From contig CANNAN010000023.1 in assembly GCA_947502635.1 (NCBI GenBank), forward strand, positions 1 to 46,617: a stretch of 46,617 bases of DNA, in the 5' to 3' direction. Within the stretch, counting starts at the first letter, position 1, and each line of letters opens with the position of its first letter. A program made the translations under genes and the position numbers. This DNA comes from an uncultured Flavobacteriaceae bacterium. GTDB lineage: Bacteria; Bacteroidota; Bacteroidia; Flavobacteriales; Flavobacteriaceae. Shown piece after piece: positions 1-8,564 of this stretch. A model generated the notes under the pieces. It worked only from the letters and a program-made list of their open reading frames with translations. It did not search any database and was not told where the DNA came from.

Positions 1-631
1 TTGTGACCGCCTTCAGAAGAAACTTCGATATCTACATCATCAGTTCTGTAAACATTACCTTCGTTTCCTGTGGTAAGGTCATGAAAGGCAATACCTTCGC
101 CACCATTATCATAATCCTCAAGCTCAACAAGACCTGGGATTGCTAGAGGAGTTCCACTAAATGGGGTTTGACCTGATGCTACGTTTTGAGTAACCTCTAT
201 AGAATTTAAGTTAAATCCACCAGAAACTATGAATACACGCATGATTTTCTGACCAGCGGTAAGTGCTATGTTTTTAGAGCTTACAGTTGCCCAGTTTTGC
301 CATCCGCCTGTCGTAGAGATATCAATGGTATTAGTAACGTCCTCTCCATCCATTTCAATTCTTAAGGAACCTGATTCCTCTGAAGCCACACGAATATTAA
401 AATCGTAACTACCAGCCTGAGCGACATCAACAGTATACTCGAGCCATTCTTCAGGTTGAACCCAACCTACATTGTGACCACCTTCAGAACAAACTTCGAC
501 ATCGACATCATCAGTTCTATGAATATTGCCTTCATTGCCAGAAGTAAGATCGTGATAAGCAACGCCTTCGCCTCCATTATCATAGTTTTCAAGCTCTACC
601 ATACCAGGGATGGCAATAGGGGTGCCATTAA
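1..631 (-). repeat. Tandem 471-bp repeat encoding consecutive CBM6 modules
   Basis: The segment around 472-630 recurs at 1-160 with a constant offset of 471 bp (157 codons). For example, the stretch reading CTTCAGAA on the plus strand occurs at 11 and again at 482. Nucleotide similarity is high but not perfect. This indicates an in-frame module duplication, and further copies may exist beyond the left edge. Confidence 0.8.
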
Positions 632-1676
632 ATGGTGTTTGTGTTTGATTTGATGCCCCAGGGAAATTATCAGCAGGATTAAGCATCTTATCTCGAATCC
701 ATACCCCTGCTTCTTTAAGATTATTCACAGTCCACGCACCACTGTCACAAGTTCCGCTATTCCATACGGCTCCTGTTCTAAAATCATCTGAATAGTTCCA
801 ATTACACCAGCTGATTTTTTTCTGTTGCATAAGATCTATATACTGCTGAGTCATGTTAAAATTATTGTCACCATCTCCAGAAGCTGTTTGAGAACCAAAT
901 TCGGTAACAAATACTGGTAATACATCTGATGCTTCGTCCAGTCTAGTTAAATATTGACTGCCATGAGAAGCTGCATAAAAATGAAATGTATACATCACAT
1001 TTGAATATGGTAAAGGGTTATTAATCACATCTTGTAGATTTCCATTTCCAGAGACTCCAAATGTTGACCAACCATGTGTTCCAACTAATACGACAGCATC
1101 ACTATCTATATCTTTAATAGAAGGGATTACTTGTGTAGCATAATTTCTTATAGTATTCCAGTCTACACCATTAGGCTCATTACAAATATCATATATAACA
1201 TTATTATAATCCTTAAAGGTCTGAGCCATTTCTGTAAAGAAAGTAATGGCATTTTGAGTATTAAAATTAGGATCTCCTGGATTCAATTGATGGAAATCTA
1301 TTAAGGCATACATCCCTCTCTCTGTGGCTTCATTAACCAATGTTTTAACTCGATTAGTAAAACTCACTGGATCGGTTTCATAGCCTCCTTCTTGGACATA
1401 CATAGAAATACGAAGAATATCCGAACCCCAATCGTTTGCTAATGCATCCAAAGAGGTTTCAGTAAGACATTTATTCCAGCCATACCATTGTATTCCATGG
1501 GTACTCATTCCCCGTAGTTGAATAGGTTGATTGTATTGATTACAAAGGTTCGTTCCACAAACTTTTAATTGACCGTTTTGAGAAACAGGTGTTTGAGCCT
1601 GAATTGCTGCGAAACTTAGAAAATAAGCCATTATACCCCAGCTAATTTTTTGGAGTAATTTTGTTTTTGATTTCAT
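1..1676 (-). CDS. Secreted GH5 endoglucanase-like enzyme with two CBM6 modules (3' end cut by window edge)
   Basis: The gene reads leftward from an ATG at 1676 and runs off the window after about 558 codons. Residues 1-28 form a signal peptide ending in Ile-Gln-Ala-Gln. The catalytic part (about 30-335) has the family 5 glycoside hydrolase pattern: an Asn-Glu-Pro triplet with the acid/base at about Glu167, and Val-Thr-Glu-Phe-Gly with the nucleophile at about Glu259. It should cleave beta-1,4-type glucans or mannans; the exact substrate cannot be read. Two carbohydrate-binding modules of the CBM6 type follow, from about residues 350 and 507, recognisable by Val-Glu-Leu-Glu-Asn/Asp-Tyr-Asp starts. 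The second is interrupted by the edge, so a T9SS tail cannot be checked. It lies downstream of a second GH5 gene on the same strand, separated by a hairpin. Confidence 0.88.
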   Translation of the reverse strand, partial: MKSKTKLLQKISWGIMAYFLSFAAIQAQTPVSQNGQLKVCGTNLCNQYNQPIQLRGMSTHGIQWYGWNKCLTETSLDALANDWGSDILRISMYVQEGGYETDPVSFTNRVKTLVNEATERGMYALIDFHQLNPGDPNFNTQNAITFFTEMAQTFKDYNNVIYDICNEPNGVDWNTIRNYATQVIPSIKDIDSDAVVLVGTHGWSTFGVSGNGNLQDVINNPLPYSNVMYTFHFYAASHGSQYLTRLDEASDVLPVFVTEFGSQTASGDGDNNFNMTQQYIDLMQQKKISWCNWNYSDDFRTGAVWNSGTCDSGAWTVNNLKEAGVWIRDKMLNPADNFPGASNQTQTPFNGTPIAIPGMVELENYDNGGEGVAYHDLTSGNEGNIHRTDDVDVEVCSEGGHNVGWVQPEEWLEYTVDVAQAGSYDFNIRVASEESGSLRIEMDGEDVTNTIDISTTGGWQNWATVSSKNIALTAGQKIMRVFIVSGGFNLNSIEVTQNVASGQTPFSGTPLAIPGLVELEDYDNGGEGIAFHDLTTGNEGNVYRTDDVDIEVSSEGGH

Positions 1677-1735
1677 TACGTATAGGTTTTATTTCGGTGA
1701 TTTGGGTTTAAAAATTATTAATGATTTTTATTTTT

Positions 1736-1769
1736 AAAGAAGCCTGCCTCTTTTAAGACAGACTTCTTT
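1736..1769 (-). terminator. Hairpin between the two GH5 genes
   Basis: AAAGAAG at 1736-1742 pairs with CTTCTTT at 1763-1769, and the inner pairing is imperfect (two mismatches). It lies 35 bp past the stop of the 699-aa GH5 gene. On the minus strand it is followed by a T-containing AT-rich run, so it probably terminates that transcript or attenuates readthrough into the next GH5 gene. Confidence 0.5.
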
Positions 1770-1803
1770 TTACTATTAATCTAGGGTAATTAATAAGTTT
1801 GTA

Positions 1804-3903
1804 TTATTCTACAATAAGTTTTTTAACCACGCTTTTCGTAGTATTTGAGATTTTTACAAAATACATCCCAGAGACAAGATTTGATATGTTTAGTTTGTTA
1901 GATACAGAGGTATTAGTAATTATTTTACCTGTAAAATCAAAGATTTGAATCTGAGCAGGTTCGTTTACTAATACAGTGAAATTTCCTCCTTTCGAAGGGT
2001 TAGGGTATACTCTGAAATCTGTATTGGTAGCGAGGGGTGTATTGTTTTGGGGATCTTTTGTAGCCTTACTAGAAACTTTTCTTTCCGTGTTACCAACAAT
2101 ACCCCATTCAAATATTTCCCATCCAGCAAGAACTTCAGCATCACAGGTCATAGGAGCTTCGCCATTTCGAGAAGAAATATACATATTATTATTTCCTCTA
2201 AATGCTACTTTTCCATCTTCCATAGCTATCCATTCAAAAGCTTCCCAGCCATCAAGACTTGTTCTGTCGCAATTTATAGGTGCTTCACCATTTTCTGAAG
2301 ACACATACATATTGTTATTTTGCAATCCTATTTTTCCGTTACCAGCATCTATTACTGTGAATTGTTCCCAACCTTGAACGGATTCACGGTCGCAATTCAT
2401 AGGCTCGGCTCCATTTTCTGAAGACACATATAATCCATTATTTCCTTTTAACCATATAGTTTGTCCAATAGGAGCTGTATTTGGAGTAGGGTCTGGATTT
2501 GATGAACATCCAGATGTTCCTGGAGCAGGATTATCTTGAGTTACAGCAGTGATAGTAGTTGTATTACGAATACAATTTTCAAACTTAATACTTTCCAAAA
2601 CTTGAGGCATAACAGAGGCTCCATCTGTAAGGTAAGGGCCTCCAATACGCATTAATGCAGCATTTACTCCTGTGTCATGACGTTTGTAGGTCCAATGGCA
2701 CCAGCCTATTCCTTGCTCTTCTAACCATGTAATATTTTGTCTAAGCCACCAATCTGGGTTTTCTCCAGTCTCTCCAATCCAAACAGGAACTTGATGATTA
2801 TTTCTAAAGTTGACAAGGTTTATCATTTTGTTTATCTGATTAGGATTTGGATCTGCTACCCAATCCTGATCAAGAGGCATACCCCAATTGTATCTGTGTG
2901 CATTGTAAACTAATCCCCAGTTTGGAGAAAATGTAGAAGGTTCTAAATAATCATAGTTATTTCCATAACCATTACCTTCTACCATTATCATATGGTTGTC
3001 TCCTTCATTTCTAATGGTCGTAATTAACCTTTGTAATAAAGAATGAATCACTTGTCCGCCACCAGGTACACCATTAGGTTCATTAATCAGATCATAAAAT
3101 GCAATTGTAGGTTCGTTTATATAACGTTGAGAAATTCTTTCCCATAAACGGTTTGTTACATCTTGAAAAACTGGAAATTCCCATAAGTTGTTAGTATGAA
3201 AAATATCAGCAATATTTCTATCCATACCTTGGCCACCAGGTGCAGCATGAAGATCAAGAATAATATACATACCATTCGCTTTACACCAACTTACAAGATT
3301 GTCTATAACTTTAAAACCCTCTAAATTAGCTTCGTTAAATAGTTGATTGCTATCATGCCAAGTTCTTAATGAATTTTTATAAGCGTCATGCCCAGCATAC
3401 AAATCATTGATAACATTACTTCTAACGGCTCTTTGTGCATTGGTTAGGAATAATTCATAATGCATTGGTAGTCTTACACTGTTAAAACCTAAGGAAGCAA
3501 TATAATCGATATCTGCTTTGGTTATAAAGTTATCTCTCCATTTTTGATAAAAAGCTTCTACCTGATCATAGCTCTGACCATCATTGTAAAGATTTCGTTT
3601 CATTTCCCATTGTGGACCTGGGCAACCATTACAGCCTTGAGGGTTTAGCATGTATCCTTCTTGCAGTACCCAGCCACCTAACCCAACGGCTCTTAATACG
3701 ACAGGTTCTTTGGTTTCGGCATTAACTATTTGAGGGCCTGCCGTTTCTAACCAGCAATTTTGAGCACTTGTTGTGCTTATAAAACTAAGGAAAATAAGGA
3801 CAGTCATAGAAAAGAACTTACATGTCTTTTCTAGACTTTTTGATAAATGATTATTGTGATACACCATTAAGGTGGTCAATAATTCTTTTTTAATTAAATT
3901 CAT
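1804..3903 (-). CDS. Secreted GH5 glycosidase with fascin-like beta-trefoil and T9SS type A sorting domain
   Basis: The product has 699 residues from the first ATG. A hydrophobic stretch at about 32-48 ending Thr-Ser-Ala-Gln looks like the signal peptide; because it sits late, translation may really start at Met13 or Met33. Residues about 50-445 form a family 5 catalytic domain with acid/base Glu275 (Asn-Glu-Pro) and nucleophile Glu378 (Ile-Gly-Glu-Thr-Gly); the layout resembles exo-glucanase-like GH5 enzymes. Three repeats near 484-521, 527-563 and 568-602, each with Met/Leu-Tyr-Val/Ile-Ser-Ser and later Gly-Trp-Glu, resemble a fascin/beta-trefoil carbohydrate-binding fold. Residues about 629-699 (Val-Tyr-Pro-Asn-Pro start, Val-Val-Lys-Lys-Leu end) match a type A T9SS sorting domain, so export through PorU/PorV is expected. 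It is divergent from the sensor gene at 4444. Confidence 0.9.
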   Translation of the reverse strand: MNLIKKELLTTLMVYHNNHLSKSLEKTCKFFSMTVLIFLSFISTTSAQNCWLETAGPQIVNAETKEPVVLRAVGLGGWVLQEGYMLNPQGCNGCPGPQWEMKRNLYNDGQSYDQVEAFYQKWRDNFITKADIDYIASLGFNSVRLPMHYELFLTNAQRAVRSNVINDLYAGHDAYKNSLRTWHDSNQLFNEANLEGFKVIDNLVSWCKANGMYIILDLHAAPGGQGMDRNIADIFHTNNLWEFPVFQDVTNRLWERISQRYINEPTIAFYDLINEPNGVPGGGQVIHSLLQRLITTIRNEGDNHMIMVEGNGYGNNYDYLEPSTFSPNWGLVYNAHRYNWGMPLDQDWVADPNPNQINKMINLVNFRNNHQVPVWIGETGENPDWWLRQNITWLEEQGIGWCHWTYKRHDTGVNAALMRIGGPYLTDGASVMPQVLESIKFENCIRNTTTITAVTQDNPAPGTSGCSSNPDPTPNTAPIGQTIWLKGNNGLYVSSENGAEPMNCDRESVQGWEQFTVIDAGNGKIGLQNNNMYVSSENGEAPINCDRTSLDGWEAFEWIAMEDGKVAFRGNNNMYISSRNGEAPMTCDAEVLAGWEIFEWGIVGNTERKVSSKATKDPQNNTPLATNTDFRVYPNPSKGGNFTVLVNEPAQIQIFDFTGKIITNTSVSNKLNISNLVSGMYFVKISNTTKSVVKKLIVE

Positions 3904-4443
3904 AAGAAGGTATTTGTGTTTAATAGTTATTAAATTAAAGGTTCATTTTTTTTTTTAATAGTTTTTAGGTTTTCTTCATAAATAAATTGGGTTTAATATT
4001 GAGTATTATTTTCTTGATTCTTTTTATGTCATCAGTATATAAGTGTCTAAATATTGTGTGCTGAAATAGTAAAAAAGTAAAACAAAGAATAAAGGACTCT
4101 ATCGGTTTTATTTCTCATGAAAAATTATTAATTCAGAGCAATTATAAAGATAATTTCGATGAACGGATAGTAATAAGTAGACTACAAAAACACATCAGGT
4201 GCTATTATAAAACTATATTTAAACACATTAATTAATATTTTAACTAATTAATAATCAATTGTTTAATGTGTTATTAATTCTTTCACTATATTGATTGCCA
4301 TTTCTGTACTAAGTTGTTGTGAGCAATTATTTCGGTTCTTGTAGAGGTCTAAATACTTTTAATAAGCGTACCTAATAAAAAAACTATAAATTTTATTCGT
4401 GTTTATTTACTTACTTTTTTGATACATTAATTTGCCCGAAACC
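3904..4443. other. 540-bp divergent intergenic region, no gene seen
   Basis: This very AT-rich spacer separates the divergent GH5 and sensor genes and must hold both promoters. The only structure picked out is an inverted repeat, AACACATTAA at 4222-4231 with its reverse complement at 4263-4272. It is a possible regulator site but could be chance in such AT-rich DNA. Near the sensor start, TTAATTTG at 4427-4434 resembles the Bacteroidota -7 element except for its first two bases. No convincing coding frame or structured RNA was found. Confidence 0.6.
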
Positions 4444-7332
4444 ATGAAATTTTTTAAAAGAATCATTCTATTAGTGTTCTATATCTTATTGCCATTATTG
4501 GCAAAAGGACAAGTAAAGAATATTGGCTTACCAAAAATTAAGAATTACAAAAAAACAGATTATAAGGGAGGTACTCAAAATTGGGATATTGATCAAGATA
4601 AAAATGATAACCTTTATTTTGCAAATAATGATGGCCTGATACAATTTGATGGTACTTCATGGAGAAAATATGTTATTCCCAACCAAGCTTCTGTAAAGTG
4701 TGTGAAAATTGATGAGAATTCTGGTAGAATTTTTGTGGGTTCTTACAAAGAGTTTGGGTATTTTGAGTCCGAAAGTAATGGTGAATTAAAATATACATCT
4801 TTACTAAAATTTCTTAAAGCAGAAGAGGTTAATGCGCTTGATTTTATTTGGAAAATTCATATTGGAAAAAATGAAGTTATTTTTCAATCTTTTGAAAAGG
4901 CCTATATTTTTAAAGATGATGATATTTATTTTTTGGATGCTCCAAATCGATTTCAATTTTCATTCAAGATTCATGACAAAATCTATTTTCAAGATACGAA
5001 ATCTGGAATATTAGAATATAAAGAAGGTAGGTTGTACCCAATGAAAGGGACTACTTTTTTAAATGATACTGAAGTTTGGGGGATGTTTACTATGCCAAAT
5101 AATAAATTATTATTTGCTACTTTAGATAAAGGACTTTTTCTATATGATAATGAAAAAGTTGTTGCTTGGGATACTGAGGCAAATTCTTTTATTAAAGCGA
5201 ATAGTTCACTTGGAGGCGTTCCGTTTGGTCAAGATTTATTAGTACTAAATTCAGTTTTAGGAGGCATCATTATTTGTAATCTCCAAGGGGATATTATTCA
5301 GCATATTAAGCTTAATAAAGGGCTTGAGAATAATACGGTGCTTACTTCATTTGTAGATAACAAACAGGATCTTTGGTTAGGTCTCGATAATGGTATCACC
5401 TTTATTAATGAGAACTCACCTTTTACCTATTTTGGAGTTAGTTATGGTATTGGTAGTGTTTATGCATCGGCTATATACAAGGGTAATTTATACTTAGCGA
5501 CTAATCAAGGGGTTTTTTACAGATCAAGACATAGTAGTTTTAAAGAATATGATTTCACGCTAGTTGAAGGAACAACAGCACAATCTTGGAATATTCAAGT
5601 TGTAAATGGACAATTACTTTGTGCGAACAATAAAGGAGCACTAGTCATTGATGGCGGTAAAATTGTAGAGGTTTTGGACAGTAGCATAGGGTATTTTGGA
5701 TTTAAAACCATTCCTGGTTACCCTAATTTTATTATTGGGTCAAATTATAATGGCTTTGCAGTATTTGAGAAAATGGTAAATGGGCTTGCTTATAAAAATC
5801 AAATAAGTGGTTTTGATAAATCTTCAACTTTATTTGAGTTCGATGATTCTTATATGTGGTTGAAAAAAGATAATGATATATATCAAATGAGTATATCTGA
5901 TGATTTTAAGAAATTTAGTACTATTAAAAAGATAACAGAATTGACACCTGACAATGTTGGAATTAATAGTTTACAAAAAATAAAAGGCGTGGTTTATTTT
6001 CAATCGGATAATCATTTTTTTAAATATTCAAAAAAGCAAGATACGTTTTATGAGGACGAAAAGGTAAGCTCACTATTCCTGAAGTTGCCAGCAATTAATT
6101 CACTATCAGAGGATACTCATGGGAATTTATGGTATACCTATAACCAATCCATAGGTGCTTTAATGAAGAATAACCTAGGGGGTTATAAAAATGTTGTTAC
6201 TCCTTTTTCAAATTTATCAAGTAGATTGCTTCCCGATTATTTGGCTATGAATACGATAAATACGATTGATCCAAAGAATATTTTTATTGGATTAACAGAT
6301 GGTTTAGCACATTATGATTCAGAGTTTTATACGAGTGTTAGTACCAATCCTAAAATATTTATTCGTAGTTTTTCTTTTCCTGATACTACATTTATTCAAG
6401 GAAATCCGCAGGAGAAATTTAATGAATATCACATTCCATACGATTCTAATCATTTAAAATTTACATTTTCATCACCTACATATGAAAATTTGGAAAACGT
6501 AGAATACACCTATCAGTTAGATCCTTTCGATCGTACATGGAGTGATTGGTCTGTTAGTTCTATGAAGGAATATACCAATCTAAGGGAAGGGGATTACAAA
6601 ATGAAAGTGAAGGTAAGGGATAGTTATGGGGTGCAATCTGAGGAAGCCACGATTGCGTTCGTAATTTTGCCTCCTTGGTACAGACATTTTCTGGCCTATA
6701 TTTCATATTTCGCATTATTCCTGATTAGTACATATATTGTTAGAAGAAGAATAAAGATTAAAATACAAAAAAGTAAATATTACGAAGCTATAGAGCAAAG
6801 AAAGATTTATTTGGAAAAGGAGTCCAAAATAAAGCAAGAGCAATACGAATTAGAAAGGGAAATTGAAAAGTTAAAAAGAGATAAACTTCAAGTCAAAATT
6901 TTAACAAAAGATAAGGAACTAGTAAACAATTCACTTCAGGTGGTTAAAAAGAATAAGGTTTTAAAAAGCATTATACATATGCTCAAAGATATAGATATGG
7001 AAAAACTTGATGACCATACTAAATCGCAGTTTAACAAACTTCATAAAAGTATAACCAAAGAAGTAAATACAGATAAGAGATGGAAAGAGTTGGAGAAACA
7101 TATTAAAAATGTGCATTTTGACTTTTTAAAACGTTTGAAAGAAAAATATCCTACAGTATCTTCCAGAGAATTTGATCTATGCACTTATTTGTTGATAAAT
7201 ATGTCAACCAAAGAAATTGCAGAAGTCATGTGTATTTCAAGGGGAGGGGTTGAACTCGCCCGTTACCGATTACGTAAAAAGTTTGGGCTTACTAGACAAG
7301 AAAGTCTTACGGGTTTTTTAATGAGTATATAA
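4444..7332 (+). CDS. One-component propeller sensor: Y_Y_Y domain, one TM helix, coiled coil, LuxR-type HTH
   Basis: The ATG at 4444 is chosen over an upstream in-frame TTG because it begins a clean signal sequence ending Leu-Leu-Ala-Lys-Gly-Gln. Residues about 25-640 look like the periplasmic beta-propeller repeats of Bacteroidota carbohydrate sensors. A Y_Y_Y domain follows (about 664-742), then a membrane helix (about 748-770), a highly charged coiled coil (about 773-840), and a C-terminal LuxR-like helix-turn-helix (about 906-962). No histidine kinase or receiver domain is present, unlike hybrid two-component systems, so the signal would pass directly from periplasmic ligand to DNA. It faces two secreted glycoside hydrolases, which makes them plausible targets (inference). 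The domain order is well supported; ligand and targets are not known. Confidence 0.85.
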   Translation: MKFFKRIILLVFYILLPLLAKGQVKNIGLPKIKNYKKTDYKGGTQNWDIDQDKNDNLYFANNDGLIQFDGTSWRKYVIPNQASVKCVKIDENSGRIFVGSYKEFGYFESESNGELKYTSLLKFLKAEEVNALDFIWKIHIGKNEVIFQSFEKAYIFKDDDIYFLDAPNRFQFSFKIHDKIYFQDTKSGILEYKEGRLYPMKGTTFLNDTEVWGMFTMPNNKLLFATLDKGLFLYDNEKVVAWDTEANSFIKANSSLGGVPFGQDLLVLNSVLGGIIICNLQGDIIQHIKLNKGLENNTVLTSFVDNKQDLWLGLDNGITFINENSPFTYFGVSYGIGSVYASAIYKGNLYLATNQGVFYRSRHSSFKEYDFTLVEGTTAQSWNIQVVNGQLLCANNKGALVIDGGKIVEVLDSSIGYFGFKTIPGYPNFIIGSNYNGFAVFEKMVNGLAYKNQISGFDKSSTLFEFDDSYMWLKKDNDIYQMSISDDFKKFSTIKKITELTPDNVGINSLQKIKGVVYFQSDNHFFKYSKKQDTFYEDEKVSSLFLKLPAINSLSEDTHGNLWYTYNQSIGALMKNNLGGYKNVVTPFSNLSSRLLPDYLAMNTINTIDPKNIFIGLTDGLAHYDSEFYTSVSTNPKIFIRSFSFPDTTFIQGNPQEKFNEYHIPYDSNHLKFTFSSPTYENLENVEYTYQLDPFDRTWSDWSVSSMKEYTNLREGDYKMKVKVRDSYGVQSEEATIAFVILPPWYRHFLAYISYFALFLISTYIVRRRIKIKIQKSKYYEAIEQRKIYLEKESKIKQEQYELEREIEKLKRDKLQVKILTKDKELVNNSLQVVKKNKVLKSIIHMLKDIDMEKLDDHTKSQFNKLHKSITKEVNTDKRWKELEKHIKNVHFDFLKRLKEKYPTVSSREFDLCTYLLINMSTKEIAEVMCISRGGVELARYRLRKKFGLTRQESLTGFLMSI

Positions 7333-7383
7333 ATATTTAAGTTTTTCAATGACTCCAGTTATGGTAAAACACATAAAAAGAAA

Positions 7384-7410
7384 ATCGCCTAAAAACTATT
7401 TTTAGACGAT
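7384..7410. terminator. Hairpin downstream of sensor gene
   Basis: ATCG plus CTAAAAA at 7384-7395 pairs with TTTTTAG plus CGAT at 7399-7410, with one mismatched pair and a CTA loop. It lies 52 bp after the sensor stop codon between convergent genes and could act in both directions. Confidence 0.55.
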
Positions 7411-7416
7411 CTCAAT

Positions 7417-7454
7417 TTGACTATTTTCCCTCAATAAAATTGATAGTCAATTTT
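7417..7454. terminator. Second hairpin with two mutually exclusive stems
   Basis: AAAATTGA at 7436-7443 pairs perfectly with TCAATTTT at 7447-7454 around a TAG loop. Alternatively TTGACTAT at 7417-7424 pairs with ATAGTCAA at 7443-7450. Both are perfect 8-bp stems, and they share bases so cannot form together. It probably takes part in termination between the convergent genes. Confidence 0.45.
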
Positions 7455-7493
7455 GATTGCTCACAATCAAATAAAATTTTTTAATTAGCGTAT

Positions 7494-7712
7494 TTACCAG
7501 AATTCGATAAACACGCCATCGGCTGTGTTTTTGAGAGTTACGCTAGCTGGGATTTCTTGACAAAGTTTTGCTAATTGAATAATTTGATGCTTAACTATAG
7601 GTTCTTTAACTATCGTTATTAAACCATCAAAACTTCCTTTTTTAGTTTCAGTTTTAAAGATGTCTTTAAATCCTTCTTCGATTCTCTTTTGGTACTTTTT
7701 GTTTACAGCCAT
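7494..7712 (-). CDS. Small protein of unknown function (72 aa)
   Basis: I do not recognise this protein. It begins with a basic, helix-favouring stretch (Lys-Lys-Tyr-Gln-Lys-Arg-Ile) and ends Phe-Ile-Glu-Phe-Trp. There is no signal peptide or membrane segment, so it should be cytosolic. The ATG start and the spacing from neighbours are normal. It is convergent with the sensor gene across two hairpins and lies upstream, on the same strand, of nothing closely spaced. Coding is supported by an uninterrupted frame with ordinary amino-acid composition and by the absence of a better overlapping frame, which is moderate evidence for such a short gene. Confidence 0.6.
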   Translation of the reverse strand: MAVNKKYQKRIEEGFKDIFKTETKKGSFDGLITIVKEPIVKHQIIQLAKLCQEIPASVTLKNTADGVFIEFW

Positions 7713-7804
7713 TTGTAGATAAGGTTTCTATGAGTAATTATATAGTGTCATATGCATGGTATTAATTATGATTAATTCTGTATTCCTCTATTAGAGATAT
7801 AATT

Positions 7805-7825
7805 TTTGCTATTTGCTATTTGCTA
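7805..7825. repeat. Three tandem copies of TTTGCTA across a stop codon
   Basis: The heptamer TTTGCTA occurs at 7805-7811, 7812-7818 and 7819-7825. The stop codon of the minus-strand 93-aa gene lies inside the middle unit. Because the unit is seven bases, gain or loss of a copy would move the reading frame at the protein's C terminus. Confidence 0.85.
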
Positions 7826-8097
7826 TTCTTTAGAATCTTTCTCAAACGATCAGACATAGTTTTGTATTCTTTGGCTATTTCGATAATAGCGTTGAAGACT
7901 AAAATATTTTTGGATATACCCGCTTTTGTGTTTCTAACTGTTTGTGAATCAACAATGACTTTATTTGTGTTTAGTTTATCTATAACCTTACTCGTATACT
8001 CTTTTGGGAGGTGGTTTATTAGTAAATCTTTAAGTGATTCTTGCTCTTTGTGAGTATGTATATCATATAATGTATATAATTTGTTTAAATTTGTCAT
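7816..8097 (-). CDS. Small cytosolic protein, possibly HTH-like (93 aa)
   Basis: There is no signal peptide or membrane helix. The segment from about residue 35 to 80 (Val-Ile-Asp-Lys-Leu, then Val-Asp-Ser-Gln-Thr-Val-Arg-Asn, then Ile-Glu-Ile-Ala-Lys-Glu-Tyr) resembles the short helical DNA-binding proteins common in Flavobacteriia, in which a Thr-Val-Arg-Asn-like turn precedes a conserved Asn-Ala-Ile-Ile-Glu-Ile-Ala helix. That resemblance is from memory of the pattern and not from a search. It is transcribed divergently from an XRE-type regulator 111 bp away, an arrangement typical of paired regulators or of a regulator and its target. The stop codon lies inside a 7-bp tandem repeat. Confidence 0.6.
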   Translation of the reverse strand: MTNLNKLYTLYDIHTHKEQESLKDLLINHLPKEYTSKVIDKLNTNKVIVDSQTVRNTKAGISKNILVFNAIIEIAKEYKTMSDRLRKILKNSK

Positions 8098-8105
8098 AGC
8101 TTGTG

Positions 8106-8153
8106 TATATTTGTACAGTGTTGAGTGAATTTACATACAAATATATACAAATA
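8106..8153. promoter_or_regulatory. Inverted repeat holding divergent -7-like boxes
   Basis: TATATTTGTA at 8106-8115 and its exact reverse complement TACAAATATA at 8136-8145 sit between two divergent small genes. A further TACAAATA follows at 8146-8153. Each arm contains TATATTTG, which fits the Bacteroidota -7 consensus TAnnTTTG: on the plus strand toward the XRE gene and on the minus strand toward the 93-aa gene. A repressor bound here could block both promoters (inference). Confidence 0.5.
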
Positions 8154-8208
8154 ATTAAATAAAAGAAATATATTTTACTTATTAGTATAATTTATAATTG
8201 TTCTAAAT

Positions 8209-8520
8209 ATGGTATTTGAAGAAAAGCTGAAGCAATTAATAAAGACCAAGTACAGCAAATTGAGTGATTTAGCGGAAAAATTCGAAATGAATTATTCTCA
8301 ATTATCACAATATGTTAATGGCAAGAAAATATCAATTGATTTTTTGACTAAAATAATTTATGAATTTCCTGAAGTCGATCTTAATTGGTTATTGAGAAAT
8401 GACGATATTTTACATGAAGGTATAACGCCTTACAAATCGCCTTTGACTAATAAGCAAATTATAGATAAAATGGAAGTATTGTTAGCGGACTTAAAAGATC
8501 AAATGGAAGAAGAAAAGTAG
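8209..8520 (+). CDS. XRE/CI-repressor-like helix-turn-helix protein (103 aa)
   Basis: Residues about 5-65 form a compact helix-turn-helix domain. Leu-Ser-Asp-Leu-Ala-Glu-Lys-Phe, Asn-Tyr-Ser-Gln-Leu-Ser-Gln-Tyr (recognition helix) and the closing Val-Asp-Leu-Asn-Trp-Leu-Leu motif are typical of phage CI-like XRE regulators. A short charged tail (about 80-103) may form a dimerising helix. There is no membrane segment. It is divergent from the 93-aa gene, with an inverted repeat in the shared promoter region that could be its operator, so autoregulation is likely. No phage genes are adjacent. The DNA-binding assignment is firm; the regulated function is unknown. Confidence 0.78.
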   Translation: MVFEEKLKQLIKTKYSKLSDLAEKFEMNYSQLSQYVNGKKISIDFLTKIIYEFPEVDLNWLLRNDDILHEGITPYKSPLTNKQIIDKMEVLLADLKDQMEEEK

Positions 8521-8523
8521 ATA

Positions 8524-8550
8524 TGATTTTTTTATATAATAAAATTATCA
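8524..8550. terminator. Possible bidirectional terminator between XRE gene and murF
   Basis: TGATTTTTTTAT at 8524-8535 pairs with ATAAAATTATCA at 8539-8550, with two mismatches and a 3-nt loop, in the 44-bp gap between convergent genes. The stem is weak and AT-only except at its ends. Confidence 0.4.
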
Positions 8551-8564
8551 CACGTTTCTTTTAA

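Noticed and set aside
1976-2377. Plus-strand open frames opposite the fascin-like region of the 699-aa GH5 gene.
   Set aside because: They follow the repeat pattern of the coding strand and carry no start or domain signals of their own.
4222-4272. Inverted repeat AACACATTAA upstream of the sensor gene as a definite operator.
   Set aside because: The sequence is extremely AT-rich and the arms are only 10 bp with a 31-bp gap; it is listed only as a possible site.
7805-7825. CRISPR-like or phage attachment repeat.
   Set aside because: Three 7-bp units without spacers are a simple tandem repeat.
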